Shown: piece after piece, positions 63,305 to 64,000 of the stretch
How the letters are laid out: each line of letters begins with the position of its first letter
Numbering within the stretch: position 1 is the stretch's first letter
DNA from: Symsagittifera roscoffensis
Taxonomy: Eukaryota; Xenacoelomorpha; Acoela; Convolutidae
Assembly (NCBI RefSeq): GCF_963678635.1
Contig: NC_087066.1
Span: 68,459,477 to 68,523,476 of the forward strand
DNA length: 64,000 nucleotides
Direction of reading: 5' to 3'
The notes under the pieces: generated by a model
The model's input: the letters and a program-made list of their open reading frames with translations, nothing else
Database searches by the model: none
What the model was told of the DNA's origin: nothing
Position numbers and translations under genes: made by a program

Positions 63305-64000
63305 ACTACAACAAGACTGCTCGTATCAGGGCGAAGCCCTCAATGCTCCCACTGCCTTTTCAGGTTTATGGAGTAGTAATAAAAAAAGAGGCTCTTTTCC
63401 AAATTCTCAACCCCCGCGTAAAGTTATAAAATGAAACTGCTCAAAAATTGTTCACGCAGCATTGTTCACGCACAATGTAGTAAACGTTTTAAAAAGTTGT
63501 TCACCTGTTCACGCTGACAAGTTTTATTGCAGTTTCTAATGCGGAAAAACATTTTAAATAGATTCTTATCGAATTAATGTCAGCAAAATCAAAAGGGGGG
63601 GGGGAAACTGGAATGGAGCCCAAAAAAAATTTAATTTAATAAAATGAAATGAAATTTTTTTTCTAAAATTTGAAATTTTTTGAAAAAATCGTCCCCCCAC
63701 ACGCCATAAAAAGTACAACAGGATAGATTTCGCTCCTTGTAACAAATCAATTATGGCAAACTAGCTTTTTTCAACCATTTTAGAACGATTTCTAAGACGG
63801 ATTAAATCTCTGCTTACGCGTTAATAGCGCGAAATATATCGCGCGTTAATTGCCCCAAGTTGGTCAAAATGGCAATCTTTAAACCCCCCATAACTTTACG
63901 AAAATTGGTCACAGGTAAAATATCTTTTCCAATTTAAGCTTAGGACAACAATAGCTTTCGAATGATATAGAAAAATGGCTAGTTAAAAAGTCGAAATTTG
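63300..64000 (-). repeat. Dispersed repeat family 2, copy f (inverted, truncated by the window end)
   Basis: On the minus strand this is the best-preserved copy. Read on the plus strand it starts ACAAGACTGCTCGTATCAGG and the AGGGC-GAA-GCCCT hairpin near 63,327-63,341. Then come TAAATCTCTGCTTACGCG, TTAATAGCGCGAAATATATC, GCGCGTTAATTGCCCC, AAGTTGGTCAAAATGGC, ATTGGTCACAGGTAAAA, AAGCTTAGGACAACAATAGC and ATGGCTAGTTAAAAAGTCG at the window edge. It pairs with copy b in orientation and is opposite to copies a, c, d and e. Confidence 0.65.

Overview
The window is eukaryotic, probably from an invertebrate animal, though I cannot name the species. Three things point that way: 55 kb of satellite DNA, an AT-rich flank with hAT-type non-autonomous transposons carrying 8-bp target duplications, and one short coding exon that resembles the N-terminus of animal cysteine dioxygenase and ends at a splice-donor-like site. 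I saw no bacterial gene layout, tRNA, rRNA or CRISPR.

Positions 1 to about 55,322 are one unbroken head-to-tail array of a 97-bp monomer, about 570 copies, all in the same orientation. The array continues past the left edge of the window. It is a mosaic of higher-order repeats (HORs): blocks of 3, 6, 7, 9, 10, 11, 19 and 26 monomers, plus a large duplication with copies about 5 kb apart. Diagnostic variants recur at exact multiples of 97 bp. Almost every monomer carries ATGCAAAT, the POU/octamer consensus, and an 8-bp palindrome, CGAGCTCG. Because 97 is 1 mod 3, short reading frames of about 65-100 aa recur on both strands. I treat these as by-products of the repeat, not genes.

The array ends abruptly at about 55,322 with no decayed monomers. 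The remaining 8.7 kb is AT-rich and full of repeats. It holds two complete copies of a hAT-like MITE (58,640-59,014, and 62,677-63,117 inverted), a relic of the same element (about 55,760-55,990), and at least six fragments of a second dispersed family of about 0.5-0.7 kb that I cannot classify. It also holds a 146-bp foldback, several hairpins and a 20-C run.

The best gene candidate is a first coding exon at 60,148-60,284 on the + strand, read as cysteine dioxygenase-like. Its later exons are not visible, so the rest of the window would be intron filled with repeats. Two weaker coding candidates are a 61-codon open stretch at the satellite junction (55,311-55,496) and a 36-codon ORF at 63,194-63,304.
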